Below are positions 11,542 through 23,245 of a stretch of DNA of 64,000 bases, piece after piece. Origin of the DNA: Ectobius pallidus (taxonomy: Eukaryota > Arthropoda > Insecta > Blattodea > Ectobiidae). Every line of letters begins with the position of its first letter. Positions within the stretch are counted from its first letter, which is position 1. The stretch lies in assembly GCA_964059195.1 (NCBI GenBank), contig CAXKWD010000009.1, positions 149,415,890-149,479,889 on the forward strand, read 5' to 3'. The notes under the pieces are model-generated. The model searched no databases, was not told where the DNA came from, and saw only the letters and a program-made list of their open reading frames with translations. Both the position numbers and the translations under genes were made by a program.

Positions 11542-13905
11542 CTTAATGGTCTAGAGCCACCTAACCTAAACCAATATATTAATAATATAGTCAACATACT
11601 AACCTTTTTTCCCCCTAAAGTATCGTAACTTGTGTGGTATTGTTCCCCCTTACTCCACTGTAAAATCCTAACTGTATAGGTTACCCCATTAACTTGTTTT
11701 CTTAACATACTGGTACCTGGTAACTTGTGTAGTACCGTTGTCCCTTAATCCACTGTAATATTCCAACGTTTTACCCACTAACTTTCCTTTCCCAACGTAA
11801 TTTTAATGGTATGGTTGCACATTATTCCACTGTAAATTTACCAACTAACCTTACTTTCCTAACTTACATTATCCAGTAAGGTTTGGCATTAATTTAACAT
11901 AAAACAGTGGTCGAACATGAGTTGTCTAATAAAATACACTTTAAAGAGTAAAGTGTATCTTAAAGACAAAATTTATCAAATCGGAATTAAAATTTCATGG
12001 TGCAATGGTGGTTAATGGTGCAATGCAAGTCTGCTAGTACATTACTGCATGAATCTAGGCCTACTTAGATTATTCTGGTTGATGTAGAACAAAGTACCGG
12101 TACTGTAGAATGTAGTTAGTGTAGTAGAATATACGGTACATACTGAAGTCTTTAAATGAGTCATTGACAGAGACTGTAAATATTCCAATCCCAATTTTTT
12201 AAAACTGAACAGAGAGTGGTCCATTAAATTGAGATGAGATTATTCTAGATGGCTCATCCCTCTATAATGTTCCACAAGATCGGTTGGTTAGCGCACTGCT
12301 CTTGCAACATTTCTTCTCTTATTCCAATTGAACAAAATGGTTTTGATTAATACTCTTCTAGAGCAAATAATCTAATTAAAAAAAACATTGGATCATTTGT
12401 GAATGAAAGCGCATTAATCAAAAACTATTTTGTATTACTGGACAGAAAAGCAAGAAAACTTAGCATGTGTCAAAGATATTACCAGTTCAGTTACCCGTAA
12501 GCTGCCTAAGTTCCCAAAATCTTTCAGATATGAAAGAAATTGCAAAAATGTTCAAAGACTCATTTAAAAGATAGTATGTTATCTAATTAGCTTAGGTAAT
12601 GGTGTAAGGTAATATGCATGGTAATGGATGCTTCTTCTGTCCCACTAACACATTAACTTATCGGTGATGGGGTACTGTGGTCTGCTTTGCACCAGAAAGA
12701 GCACTAAATGAACCTTAATTCTTTACAATTAACTTCAGAGCAACCATTTCCTTCCTCTGTTCAGCTAGCTAAAAGAAAGCATAAATTAATCTTGCCACTT
12801 CTAGGAATATTGAGAGAAAATGAGCTTACCTCAAAAAAAATCTTTAAGAGATCCTATCACCAACATTAAAAAAAATAGTTTACACTTAAAGATTTCTCTT
12901 GCTTAAAAAAAAAAAAATGTAGAAGCACGACATAAAAATCTGATGTGAATTTTGATATTTGATATTTGATATTTATTTGTTAGACCTTTAGGCAGTACAA
13001 ACTGCAATCGGTCATGTAAGCTATTTACATTAATACTTATCAACAACATTAATACTTATCAATAACAACCTAAGCTATGCTAATTCAATCTATAATTATT
13101 TACAATCTTATAAACATATAATTATACGAGTGTCACATAACTTCCTCTGCCCAAATAAAAACAGTATTCACATATCCTTTTACAGAATCTCAAAACACAA
13201 TTTTACGCTATTATTATCCTATAAATATCTCTCCTTTCAATGATGCGACTAAAAGCGCAGGCTAGCCTATATAACAAACTTAAAAAAAAAGAACAAGTGA
13301 CTGCAGACGTTTATTGAACTTTCCGCCGTAAAGAATAATTTCCGAAATTATCGAATATTTCCCTCAGATACTTCTTTACTCTATACCTGGCGAACAATAC
13401 ACTTCACATTCTTATATAGAATAAGAGGCCGTGAAAGAGCGCATATTCAGTTGTTCATCACGCAAGACAAACTTTCTACAAACAGTGGGTGAACAGTGGG
13501 TGGCTTGTAACTACCCTCAGAGAATTTTTTCGGAAAAAAGTTTCAAATAAAAGTTTTAGCTCTCAGTAAAAGGAACACATGTGCAAATTTTAAAGAAAAT
13601 CGTTAGAGCCGTTTTTGAGAAAATCGCGAAAAACGAAAATTTCTTCATGTAAAGTCCCCTTAAAAATCAATTGTGCAAAAATATATTGCACAAACTTTCT
13701 CGCACATACGTGTTAAAGGCTAGCACAGAAAAAAGTAAATTATAGGGACAGTTAAATTTTATTTATTACATTTTCATAAAACTAAGAAGTATCTAGAACG
13801 GAAACCATCAGAGTTGATCTTCATGTTTAATGCTTTTACCGTGAAATAATAATAATAATGAATGACAGTAAAACTGCATATTATTAGTACTACTAGTACT
13901 ACTAC
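11542..13905. other. Non-coding stretch with short tandem motifs
   Basis: At 11570-11900 there are repeated phrases related to CCCCCTTACTCCACTGTAA that resemble 6900-7000. At 12950-12975 there is a short GATATTT tandem run. Around 13510-13640 a repeat shared with 47480-47580 appears (TTTTGAGAAAATCGCGAAAA region). No exon was recognised. Confidence 0.45.
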
Positions 13906-14429
13906 GGGAAAATTCAAATATAAGTCGCACCTTGGGATAAATCGGCCCTACCCAACCCACCCACCAATGCAGTTTCTTTTATACCACGATCTAGCGAATT
14001 CTTCTGTCCTAGTATTATGAAGAAACTCGTGATTGGACGTTGGAGGTGTGACGTCACACCACTAGACGAGAGGTGACAGGCTGACAAACTTCGCGGGAGA
14101 TATAATATGCCACATTTTCGAAACCTACAAACAGTGTATCGGACATTAGCCTATTCTAAAATGAAAGGGCGCTTCGCTACGGCTGCCGCCTCCGCTTCGC
14201 GCACTTTAACTATGTAGTTAGTGTTATGCATTATTTAGCTATATGTGGAGATGGATACAAGGCACTTGCGACAATATACAAGGACAGTGGGTACAAGGCA
14301 CTTGCGACAATAAACAAGGACAGTTGGTCACTCTGCTTCGCTCAGAAACAAAATACATCACACAGTCCGTGAAAATGCGAATATCGAATGGGCGGAGCTT
14401 AAGGGGCGACTTATATTTGAAATTCGCCA
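13906..14429. mobile_element. DNA transposon relic with ~27-bp TIRs
   Basis: The left end reads TTCAAATATAAGTCGCACC and the right end is its inverted copy, GGCGACTTATATTTGAA, with neighbouring bases also pairing. The interior includes a ~38-bp direct duplication containing GGCACTTGCGACAATA (about 14261-14325). The element sits between CTACTAC-like flanks that may be an imperfect target duplication. No transposase frame was found. Confidence 0.6.
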
Positions 14430-15976
14430 CAACTACTACTTAGGTTATATTGCACGCAACTGCATGTAGGTTATATCACGTGTTTAGTATGGTTGCGTGA
14501 ACCATTAGTCATCTGCAACTCATTTGTGTCATCTGATTCTATTGTTTAGTGATGTCTTCTTATGTGGTATTCAGTTTAGATGATTATAATATCCAGTGAC
14601 ATAGCGGCGATGAGTTATGGAAAGTAAGCAAGTCCTACAAACCCGGCGTTTGCCTTTGCGAATGAGGGTACCATGAAAAACCAAAGTCAATTTGGGTGGC
14701 CACAAGGTTTGATTTGAACTCAGGACCTCTTCCCTGTTAGCCTATACCACCTCGCTGTAATTGGTTTTGGTGTGTTCATTGCGACTAAGCTAAACTGATT
14801 GCATTTCACAACAATAAGTACATTAGGCCTATAGTTTTCTTGTTACTAGGGGCAACAAAATGTCATTCATATTTTAATTGACATGTATGTTCTGAAATTC
14901 GCATTTAACCCGTACTTATTTAGTTTTTATCTTCATATCTATTAAATGTACAAAGAAATGTGTTAAACAAAAAATGTTCATTTTAATTTTCTCTACAACT
15001 TTACTCTGATAGGTTTTCATGAATCGCCTACTGTAATGGATATAATCTAGAAAAATTGAAAATGGATACGAGTAAAGTACCCCTTAAGTCATTTTTGCAG
15101 AAATACGGATATAGCCATTTTATTAGTCATAGATAAGATTTTCCGATTTTAAATTTTTATTAAAATCGTTAGCCATTTTTTCAAAAATCAAATTTTTTAA
15201 AAAAGTTTTCATGAAAAGTCCCCTTTATATTTCAGTTGTAAAACTAAATTTCTGGGCGGTTCGACAAAATTTCGAAAAAGTCCTTAATTCGAAAAATGAA
15301 GTAAATACAATGAACCGTTTACCCGCTGTGCTTGTCCACAGACAGATGGACAGACAGACGGACAGACGTCAAACCAAAAACACGTTTTTCGGTTTCTAGG
15401 CATCGTGAAACATGCTTTCCCGGTGTTAACACGATTTCGATTTTTTGTCACGATCACAATACTTTCTCTATACTACGTATATGCAAGAAAGTAATAAGAG
15501 AAATTTGTCGCCAATCTTCGAATCACATCTTCAGAAGGTACCTGACCCAAATACGAAATTTTGTTTTCATACGATTCTCCGTTTCGGAGCTAGCCTGTTC
15601 ACAAACTTCCACACAGACACACACACAGACACACAGACATGTTTCCAAAAATAGTATTTTTGGATTCAGGGGGCCTTGAAACGTGTATAAATACTAAAAA
15701 CTCAACTTCGAATTTTAGGGTCGAAAACAATACTTCCTCTACCTATAGTACCTATGGTACGGGCAGAGGAAGTAAAAAATATATGTTCCCAGTAGAGCCT
15801 TAGGTCCAGTACCATATTACAAACAAGGTTTAAAAGTTGGTTTAAGTCTTAACATGAGTTTTTCCATGTTATTCCTGATTAATAAACCATAATCTCCGGT
15901 TAATCCAGTCTAACTTTAGTGAATTCTTATTCCGCTTAACTAGAGGTTAAGGCAATGTGGTCCCATTTACATAGCG
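14430..15976. other. Repeat-rich non-coding stretch
   Basis: It contains a tRNA-derived SINE head (annotated separately) and, at 15200-15700, a repeat related to 47480-47760, with CAGACAGACGG and CACACAGACACA simple runs. The short frames here are repeat-driven and no host exon was recognised. Confidence 0.45.
14665..14760 (-). repeat. tRNA-derived SINE head
   Basis: On the minus strand there is an A-box-like GAGGTGGTATAGGCTAA followed about 30 bases later by a B-box GAGTTCAAATC, the internal RNA polymerase III promoter layout. The cloverleaf is degenerate, so it is read as a SINE rather than a tRNA gene. Confidence 0.5.
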
Positions 15977-16248
15977 CAGGGTTTCTCAACCTTTTTGAAC
16001 CCGAGGACCTCTAAAATGTCTAAAACAAAATGTTACGGACCCTTAATTTTACATCCCATTTTTAAAAGAAGCCTATATTATTAATATTTGGGGTATTAAT
16101 TATAGGTCATTATAACGAAATACGTGAAAAAAATTTTACTTCTTTACTTTCCACTATCTTTATGATATTTTTAAATTATGTCTGCGGACCATCTGCACCA
16201 TCTTCGCGGACCACCAGTGGTTCGCAGACCATAGGTTGAGAAACGCTG
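15977..16248. mobile_element. hAT MITE
   Basis: Ends are CAGGGTTTCTCAACC and GGTTGAGAAACGCTG. The flanking 8-bp duplication ACATAGCG/ACATAACG (15969-15976, 16249-16256) has one mismatch. The 272-bp interior includes GACCACCAGTGGTTC near the right end. No coding capacity. Confidence 0.85.
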
Positions 16249-16443
16249 ACATAACGGAATTATTTGATGAAATGCTCAGCGATGACAAGCAGGTTATTCA
16301 CGTAATTGAAAGATGTCGAAGACCCAAAATTTTCCAATATAGATCGTTACACCTTACAGATGTTGGATGAGTCAGACCGATGGAGACAGTCCTAACCTTA
16401 TTTCATAAAATTTGAAATATGGTGAAACTTGCAGACAAACTCA

Positions 16444-16702
16444 GACAATAGACAATAGACAATAGACAATAGACAAGTTTATTCGTCATTAAGCATATCA
16501 CAAGAAATGCAATAGACTTCGTCAGGTAACAGTAATAGACAATAGACAATAGACAATAGACAATAGACAATAGACAATAGACAATAGACAATAGACAATA
16601 GACAATAGACAATAGACAATAGACAATAGACAATAGACAATAGACAATAGACAATAGACAATAGACAATAGACAATAGACAATAGACAATAGACAATAGA
16701 CA
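16444..16702. repeat. CAATAGA heptanucleotide array
   Basis: A 7-bp motif CAATAGA is repeated without interruption from about 16534 to 16702, with a shorter block at 16444-16475 across a ~55-bp non-repeat gap. It abuts the 3' end of a minus-strand non-LTR relic and could be its expanded 3' tail. Because 7 is not a multiple of 3, every frame is open, which explains the long spurious reading frames here. Confidence 0.95.
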
Positions 16703-16703
16703 A

Positions 16704-17327
16704 GTAGGCTACCAGCCTACTACTCATACAATATGGCCTATTTTAAAAGGCAACGTAACCTGTTTGTCTTAACAATAATTCTTAAAACTAACTTATTATT
16801 TAAAACTTGCTAATTACATTGTCATTCAATAGTCTTAATACTATACGAGTATAATAGAGTTATTTACACACAATTTTAAAATCTAGTTTACTATTTAAGA
16901 ACTGTACGTTTAAAAAGTCATTAATACTATAAAAAGGATTAGTTTTGCACCAGACAAGCAAATTCTTTGAAAAAACTTCAACAGGCAAACTGCGGAAATC
17001 CACTGGAAAATTGTTAAATATCTTCAAGCCTAAATGAGTGTGGTACTCCTGTGTTCTTGTTAACCTAACTCTATTTACATATAAGTTTCTGCAATTTCTT
17101 GTGGGGTAGTTGTGTATATTTTCTCTTTTCAAATGACTGTCAGAATTTAATTTTACTAAAACACAGACTTCATAAATATATAGACTAATTACAGACAAGA
17201 TCCCTGATTTGACAAACAATGGTTTACAATGTTCTAATTTTCTTGCTCCAGTTACTATTCTTACCGCTTTCTTCTGTATCTTTAAGACATTATGCCAAGA
17301 CTGACCCAGGCCAGACAGACAGATCAT
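16704..17327 (-). pseudogene. Non-LTR retrotransposon RT C-terminal relic
   Basis: The minus strand keeps an open stretch (16860-17327) with the conserved tail of jockey/CR1-type reverse transcriptases: WHNVLKIQKKAVRIVTGA near the start and LGLKIFNNFPVDFR near the end. The catalytic RT domain is absent, so this is a 5'-truncated copy. An untranslated tail runs left to the heptamer array. It abuts the Penelope-like element at 17328. Confidence 0.75.
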
Positions 17328-17643
17328 TTCGAACCTGATACAAAGAGCACATCAATGCTATTCACCAAGCACAAAACGAATTACATTTCGCAGAACACAT
17401 CACCTCAACAGACCAAAACTATGAAAACAAAAACATAGACATTGAAGTACTACACATCACACACAAAAGCAAGAAATTAAACACACTCGAACAATTCAAA
17501 GTCTACAAAAAACACAAAATCACACCCAACATTGGTTTTAAACAACCAAATCAATTTGAGATCACACATGCTATTTGACACAATAATACATACAGTCAAG
17601 AGAAATCCTCACCACCTACCCCTACCTCCATTATACCCCCACC

Positions 17644-18017
17644 CAGCAGTGTCGCCAGGAATTTTATTAAGGGTGGGCAAAATCAATTTCGGACCTCAAT
17701 TTCAAATGATTAGGCTAAACACATTAATATTCACTTAGTTAACCGGATCGTTATTTTGAACCCAAGCTGAATTCGACAAGGCTATAAAGTTTTTAAGTTA
17801 ACAGAATACGCTCTTTTGAGCAATGGCCTTGGTGAGATATTATAAATACATATTATAGTTATAATTAGTTAATACTTGCTAAACTCGTTATAAAGTAATT
17901 CTATTTTTTTTATTCTCCATGCTACAACTGTAGGTTGACAAAGAGTACCACAAATAAATGAATCCATAAGGCAATCCAGAGGGGGGCAGTTGCCCCCCAC
18001 CCATGCCGACGCCCATG
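17644..18017. mobile_element. hAT MITE inside the Penelope-like element
   Basis: An exact 8-bp duplication CCCCCACC flanks it (17636-17643, 18018-18025). The ends, CAGCAGTGTCGCC and the complement of CATGGGCGTCGGC, are imperfect inverted repeats. The inner right end carries a GGGGGGCAGTTGCCCCCC palindrome. No transposase. Confidence 0.7.
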
Positions 18018-18110
18018 CCCCCACCATAACAAGACACCCTCATAAGCACCTGCTCCAGTAGACCTCGGTTGGCACTCTGCTGATGATGCAGGAACACCAC
18101 CTGCAAAATG

Positions 18111-20012
18111 CAGTGGCGTATCCTGATCTCTGATAAAGGGCGTGCTATGCTATCGTCCTACACAGAAAATGTACTTGATTCCTGAGTTAATTGAGAATGT
18201 AGATTAACTTTAACTGAACAGTTAAAAATAGCTTACTTTATTAAAGTAGGCTTATTCTTTCTTTTAAAACATGAAGGATTTGTACTTATAAGATTTGAAG
18301 CCTTCACGGCGCTGATTAGTTAAGATGACTTCTCGGGTTATCAGCCGTGTCAAAATTATTAGGCTCAAGCTTACGGCAATTTTCACTCTGTGGCCTTCCT
18401 CAGGAATGTGAGACTGAAAAATGTTCTGTATCTACTCTTATACAATTCAACGACCCTAAATAGCGTGCTTGCTCGCCCACTTCGTGAAACATCGGGTATA
18501 CTCGGCAATGTTCGTCTCTCGCAGTCTAAACTTTCATGACGACTACAAAATTAGGAAGGAAAACCGTTTCTTTATTATATAAGGCCTAAGTGAAATGAAC
18601 ACAATGAACAAATATTCTAATTTTATTTTTACTTACAATTTTCATAGCTCTGAACCAGAAACATTTTTAATAATCTACCAGTGTAATTTTCTTAAAAATC
18701 CTGGAGTCAATGAATAATGGCGGGCGAAGACGGGGGCAACAGCTGTAAAATATTGATGTTTTAACTCTTGAAATATCGCTGAAAATAATAATCCAAACCA
18801 TTCCTTCCCTTGAAACATTATAAAATTACACTGAATCGATCAAATAAAATTCACATCATATTCATGTCAATAAACAGCTGAGAAACAATACGTATTATGT
18901 GTTCACAGGTTCTTTGGAACTGCATAATCGATTCTGATATAGTTTTTCCAGGGGGCGCTTTCATGTCGTGGAATGTACTCTAAAGCAGGAATTTTAGCTG
19001 TTTCATTAATTATTAATGGCTTAGTTTATAAATGATTCGCGTGCAAGTGTTAATAAATATAATGCTTCTATAATTATTATACTCTTAATTTTTAATTTTT
19101 AAAAGAATTATCGTGGCGAAGCCACGGGCACCTCCTAGTATTCTACATTCTTGCCTTTATATATTGTAGAAAGACTTAACTTGGGGGAAAGGTCGTACAT
19201 TTGTCACAATTTGCAATTTATCTTTAAAAGTTTTGGATAAAAATGTATTTATCAGAAGATCTTCCAAAATACAGCTGTGATCTTTCATGTTGTTTTCAGA
19301 ATGAAATGGGCCTCATTAACTAAAAATTAATTTAACTGATTTTTTTAACCACTAAATAAAATATTTACAATATTTGCCTTGAAATTATTAAAATTGTAAT
19401 ATACTTTGGAACAACACAATTGCTTGCGAAACTTCAGTAGCACGCAAACTACTGGCAAATCTCCCGCCACGCGCAGAATAACAGTAAATAAAGTAATGCT
19501 GTATTTACAATTATTTGCTATTGAATTTCTTAAAATAAAAGACTAAAAAAATAATCAAACACTTTTGATAACATTAAATAAAATAATATTTACAATAATT
19601 TACTTTGGAACGTCTTAAAATCGCAATATACTTCGCTACAACTCAGCTGAGGGCGCAACTTCAGTAGCATGCAAGGCACTCAAGACACTGCGAAATCTCC
19701 ACCTTGCGTAACCTATTCCCTTCTTCACCCCGTGGTCAGGATATCGCCCTTCTTCAAAACTCATAGCATAAAAGTTCTAGCCTCAAGGCAAGTCCACGCC
19801 TAACGTACCGCTCAGAAACTCATTCTCATTATGGAATCGTAGCACATGGGTGACAGCCTCGCAGTGGGGCCCTTGTTTTCTCATTTCAGCAATGAAAATG
19901 ACACTGATTTTTCCACAATTTACTGAGAAAATAAAATATTATGAATGAATATATTCCATCTAGAATTAGGGCGTGCGGCGCACGCATAGCACCAATAGAG
20001 TATACGCCCCTG
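18111..20012. mobile_element. Non-autonomous hAT element, copy 2, carrying a Helitron
   Basis: This is the inverted relative of 7011-8197: it starts CAGTGGCGTATCCTG and ends ATACGCCCCTG. The 8-bp duplication GCAAAATG (18103-18110, 20013-20020) is exact. Without the 708-bp Helitron at 18431-19138 it is 1194 bp, close to the 1187 bp of copy 1. It has landed in the stem II/GAAA junction of a Penelope-like hammerhead ribozyme. Confidence 0.9.
18431..19138 (+). mobile_element. Family C Helitron, copy 1
   Basis: It starts TCTACTCTTATACAATTC after A18430 and ends with the hairpin CGTGGCGAAGCCACG and then CTCCTAG before T19139. The empty site (TTCTGTATATTCTAC on this strand) is preserved in the hAT copy at about 7880-7895, so the boundaries are exact. 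It is 708 bp with no coding capacity. A second copy lies at 32233-32955. Confidence 0.92.
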
Positions 20013-20089
20013 GCAAAATGGTCTCCAGAAGTTTACCAAGGGAAATAAAGCGCGTTATAGAAAGTATTTCAATTCAACTATTTAAATAA

Positions 20090-20290
20090 TGATAGGTAAA
20101 TTCTAGGTCAGTGACAGGTTGGGTTAGGTTTGGAACGTTATGTTAGTTTAGCAGCAGTATTCTGAATAGCACGTGGTTCGTGCCATGTTTTACAAAAGGT
20201 GTGGAAGAGTAAAAAAACTTCTGCATTAAGTTAAGTGATAGCTAAATTTTAGTTTAGTGACAGGTTATATTAGTTTAGAAGCACTATTCC
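20090..20290. repeat. Dispersed piece of the ~440-bp satellite
   Basis: This segment repeats phrases of the 5489-6790 satellite, such as GATAGGTAAATTCTAGGTCA and GGTTAGGTTTGGAACG-like text, with moderate divergence. It shows the satellite unit is also dispersed outside the tandem block. Confidence 0.7.
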
Positions 20291-20821
20291 ACTCATAAAC
20301 CGCGTGTTTGATATTGATCGATAACGTTTAGCAATTCCTTGGATATAGACCAATCATGATCGTTTATCTTATATCCATCCATGCTTATCAAGGATGTAGT
20401 TTTATCTGATGAAATGTCAGCTCGTTACAGGAAACATGGAGCATCAACATGCGGTTATTAATGAGTCTTATGCTGCCATTGGCAAGAATAAAAGCACATT
20501 TTTTTACAACATAACTTGTTTGGAAATTGAAATAATAGAAATGTTTACTGATTTAAAAACACAATTTCGATTCGGCCCAAGCCAATTCAGTGCTTTTATA
20601 GTGTTTTGATGTAAGCAACTAGCACGCACTTTGCATCTTGTGATGCGCACTATTGATAGCATTGGGAACTCTGATCAATTCTTCGAATCGATTCGTTTGA
20701 ACTTTGTTCTCGTAAATATATCGATGTGTTCTCGCAAATATATTGATGTTCTTGTAATCTCTCATGGAATTACTTTTGATAAAGATGTACGGTGCTTGCA
20801 GCCGGAGACTAATACGGTACG

Positions 20822-20930
20822 TCTCATCATCATAATCATCATCATCATCATCATTATCATTATTATTAACCTCCATCGTCGTCGTCATCTTCATAATCAT
20901 CATCCTCCATAATAGTCATTAATCATTATC
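20822..20930. repeat. ATC/CAT trinucleotide microsatellite
   Basis: Imperfect runs of ATC, CAT and ATT trinucleotides. Similar loose ATT/CAT runs continue to about 21060. The open frames over it are repeat artefacts. Confidence 0.9.
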
Positions 20931-21499
20931 ATCAACCTCCATAATAATTGTCATTATCATCATTATTATATCAACATAAATTGTCATCATTGTTATAGTT
21001 AACATTCATTATTATGGCCTATCATTATTATTATCATTATTATTATTGTTATTATTTTCTTCAAAGTATTTAAATTCTTTTAAGAGAAAATTATAATAGT
21101 CAATATTTGACATTTATATAGGCCAAATAGATTAATTTTTATGAAATTAAAACTGTTCATAGCAATTTTTAACATAAAACTTTGAAATATTTCATAGGCC
21201 TATTATTTATAAATTAACTTCAGATCTGATATGAAAAATATTAAAGATTTAGATTAACTTGAATAAATACTCTTTAATACCAAAGATAAATTTAAATAGA
21301 CCTCCAAAAACTTAAAATATGATTCATTTCTTTAGGCCACATATATAATTGTAATTGTAAATTTAATGAATCACTTGATTCAGTTGCTCGTTGGAACAAG
21401 TGGCCTAAAGAAATATCTGGAACATGTTAGTGCTGCTAGTATTTTGCAGGGAACAGAAGAGGACTGATGACACGTCTACCATCATGATTCACTCCAGTT

Positions 21500-21679
21500 A
21501 ATGGAATAATCAACTTAACTGACAACACGTCTCCCAATGGAATAATCAACGCGACAGACAACACGTCTCCCAATGGAATAATCAATGCGACTGACAACAC
21601 GTCTCCCAATGGAATAATCAACGCGACTGACAACATGTCTCCCAATGGAATAATCAACACGACTGACAACAAGTCATCC
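21500..21679. repeat. 36-bp minisatellite, five units
   Basis: Five copies of a 36-bp unit beginning AATGGAATAATCAAC and ending CACGTCTCCC lie head to tail with a few substitutions. Because 36 is divisible by 3, one minus frame stays open as a 12-residue repeat, but there is no other sign that it is coding. Confidence 0.95.
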
Positions 21680-22129
21680 ATCACTCACTCCAGTTAACGG
21701 AATAATCAACGCATCAGTCAACAAATGGTAGTAACAGTATTCATCTCTAAGCCGTCAAATGGTAGGACGTCTTTCCTTAGTGCCAATGAATAAAGCTATG
21801 CAGAACTGACCAGTCGCGTTCCAGCAGAGTGGACACTGAACCCCTGCCGAAGCCAGCGCAAGAAGAACACCAAACTCTACCTCCCCCTCCAACACCACCT
21901 GAACAGATTTAAATGTTGGCTCTCTGAAAATATTGGCCTAAGTGCGCTATGCAGATGCACTTTTTTCCCCATGCTCATTATTCTTTGCAGTCTAGTTTGT
22001 GGCATTCGTGCTTCCACACAGTGTTTTAAAGGCAGCTTTATCAGCTGAGCAACTATCCTCACATACTACTAACTTAAATAAGTGCCTGCGCTCAAACCAG
22101 GGCTATTTATTAATTCAGAGAGCTATAGC

Positions 22130-22905
22130 TTAGGTAATAGACAGACTAGTCAACGTGAATGGTCTTTATGGCCAGATAGGTTAGCCGACGTGAATGGTCT
22201 TTATGGCCAGATAGGTTAGCTGACGTGAATGGTCTTTATGGCCAGATAGGTTAGACGATGTGGATGGTCTTTATGGCCAGATAGGTTAGCCGACGTGAAT
22301 GGTCTTTATGGCCAGATAGGTTAGCCGACGTGAATGGTCTTTATGGCCAGATAGGTTAGCCGACGTGAATGGTCTTTATGGCCAGATAGGTTAGCCGATG
22401 TGAATGGTCTTCATGGCCAGATAGGTTAGACGATGTGGATGGTCTTTGTGGCCTATGATTAGGTTAGATTGGCCTAATGGCCTATGGATAGGTTAGTCTA
22501 CAAGAATGGTCTTCATGGCCAGATAGGTTAGCCGACGTGAATGGTCTTCATGGCCAGATAGGTGAGACAACGTGGATGGTCTTTGTGGCCTATGGTTAGG
22601 TTAAGTTAGCTTAGGTTGGCCTAATGGCCTATAGGTTAGTCAACATGAATGGTCTTCATGGCCAGATAAGTTAGCCGACGTGAATGGTCTTCATGGCCAG
22701 ATAGGTGAGACAACGTGGATGGTCTTTGTGGCCTATGGTTAGGATAGGATAGGTTAAGTTAGGTTAGGTTAGGTTAGGTTAGGTTAGGTTAGGTTAGGTT
22801 GGCTTATTGGCCTATAGGTTAGTCAACATGAATGGTCTTCATGGCCAGATAGGTTAGCCGACGTGAATGGTCTTCATGGCCTGTGGATAGGTAGCCGACG
22901 TAGAT
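22130..22905. repeat. 35-bp minisatellite with higher-order variants
   Basis: About twenty units related to GTGAATGGTCTTTATGGCC plus AGATAGGTTAGCCGAC are arrayed head to tail. Variant units read TTCATGGCC or TTTGTGGCC. From about 22430 the units are separated by longer spacers containing GGTTAGGTT-type text, so a second-order pattern is superimposed. Confidence 0.95.
22756..22800. repeat. Interstitial TTAGG array
   Basis: At least eight perfect TTAGG units occur in a row, the canonical arthropod telomere repeat. They lie inside the 35-bp minisatellite, whose unit itself contains ATAGGTTAG, so they probably expanded locally from that sequence rather than marking a chromosome end. Confidence 0.85.
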
Positions 22906-23162
22906 AGGAATTTCATAGTAGTTAGGCCCTACTTAGTTATGTAAGTGGCACAAAGCTAAGTGCACAGCCCCCTCTTCATTCTGCTCTGCTGTGTTCTTCG
23001 AGACAGAAATACTGCCAGTAGAGACATGGAGAAACCAAGCCCCAAGTGGACCCTTGTCTCTATTGGACTAGGATTCGGTCTTGACGTAGCTGTTAGAGTA
23101 CTGTGGACCTACACACAGTGCCAACGAAGCACTAGATAGTGCTTTAGATTAGTTTTATAACA

Positions 23163-23245
23163 TGATCCAGTCTTCAACTGGGTTTGGAAATAAGATCCAG
23201 TCTTAAACTGGGTTTGACAATAAGATCCAGTCTTCAACTGGGTTA
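23163..23245. repeat. 30-bp direct repeat, three units
   Basis: Three near-identical units containing GATCCAGTCTTCAACTGGGT follow each other. Each unit also holds an inverted CCAGT/ACTGG pair. The flanking 22920-23600 is locally GC-richer with an open plus frame (23335-23595), but the peptide matches nothing I recognise. Confidence 0.85.

Larger units (their letters stand above)
17328..20070 (+). mobile_element. Penelope-like element 3' end with hammerhead terminal repeat, split by two hATs
   Basis: Translation of 17340-17640 (with frameshifts) gives the C-terminal end of a Penelope-like protein, including KEHINAI and HITHKSKKLNTLEQF. After 3' UTR the element reaches a terminal repeat holding CTGATGA (18080-18086) and the hammerhead stem II GCAGG/CCTGC. 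One hAT (17644-18017, duplication CCCCCACC) and another (18111-20012, duplication GCAAAATG) interrupt it. Beyond the second, 20021-20070 matches the terminal-repeat continuation in the hairpin at 35700-35770. The ribozyme GAAA is now AAAA, so this copy is probably dead. Confidence 0.8.

Noticed and set aside
14239..14443. Overlapping ~65-residue frames on both strands
   Set aside because: They lie in the right half of a TIR transposon and derive from its ~38-bp internal duplication.
16403..16727. Long minus-strand frames rich in SIVYCLL repeats
   Set aside because: They are translations of the CAATAGA array, which is open in all frames because the unit is 7 bp.
21436..21684. Repeat protein of 12-residue units
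   Set aside because: The 36-bp minisatellite unit is divisible by three, so the frame stays open by arithmetic; there is no splice or other coding support.
22756..22800. Chromosome end or telomere fusion point
   Set aside because: The array is only about 45 bp and lies within a minisatellite that shares its sequence, with ordinary DNA on both sides.
16444..22905. CRISPR-like arrays of short direct repeats
   Set aside because: The repeats are contiguous minisatellites without unique spacers, and the genome is eukaryotic.
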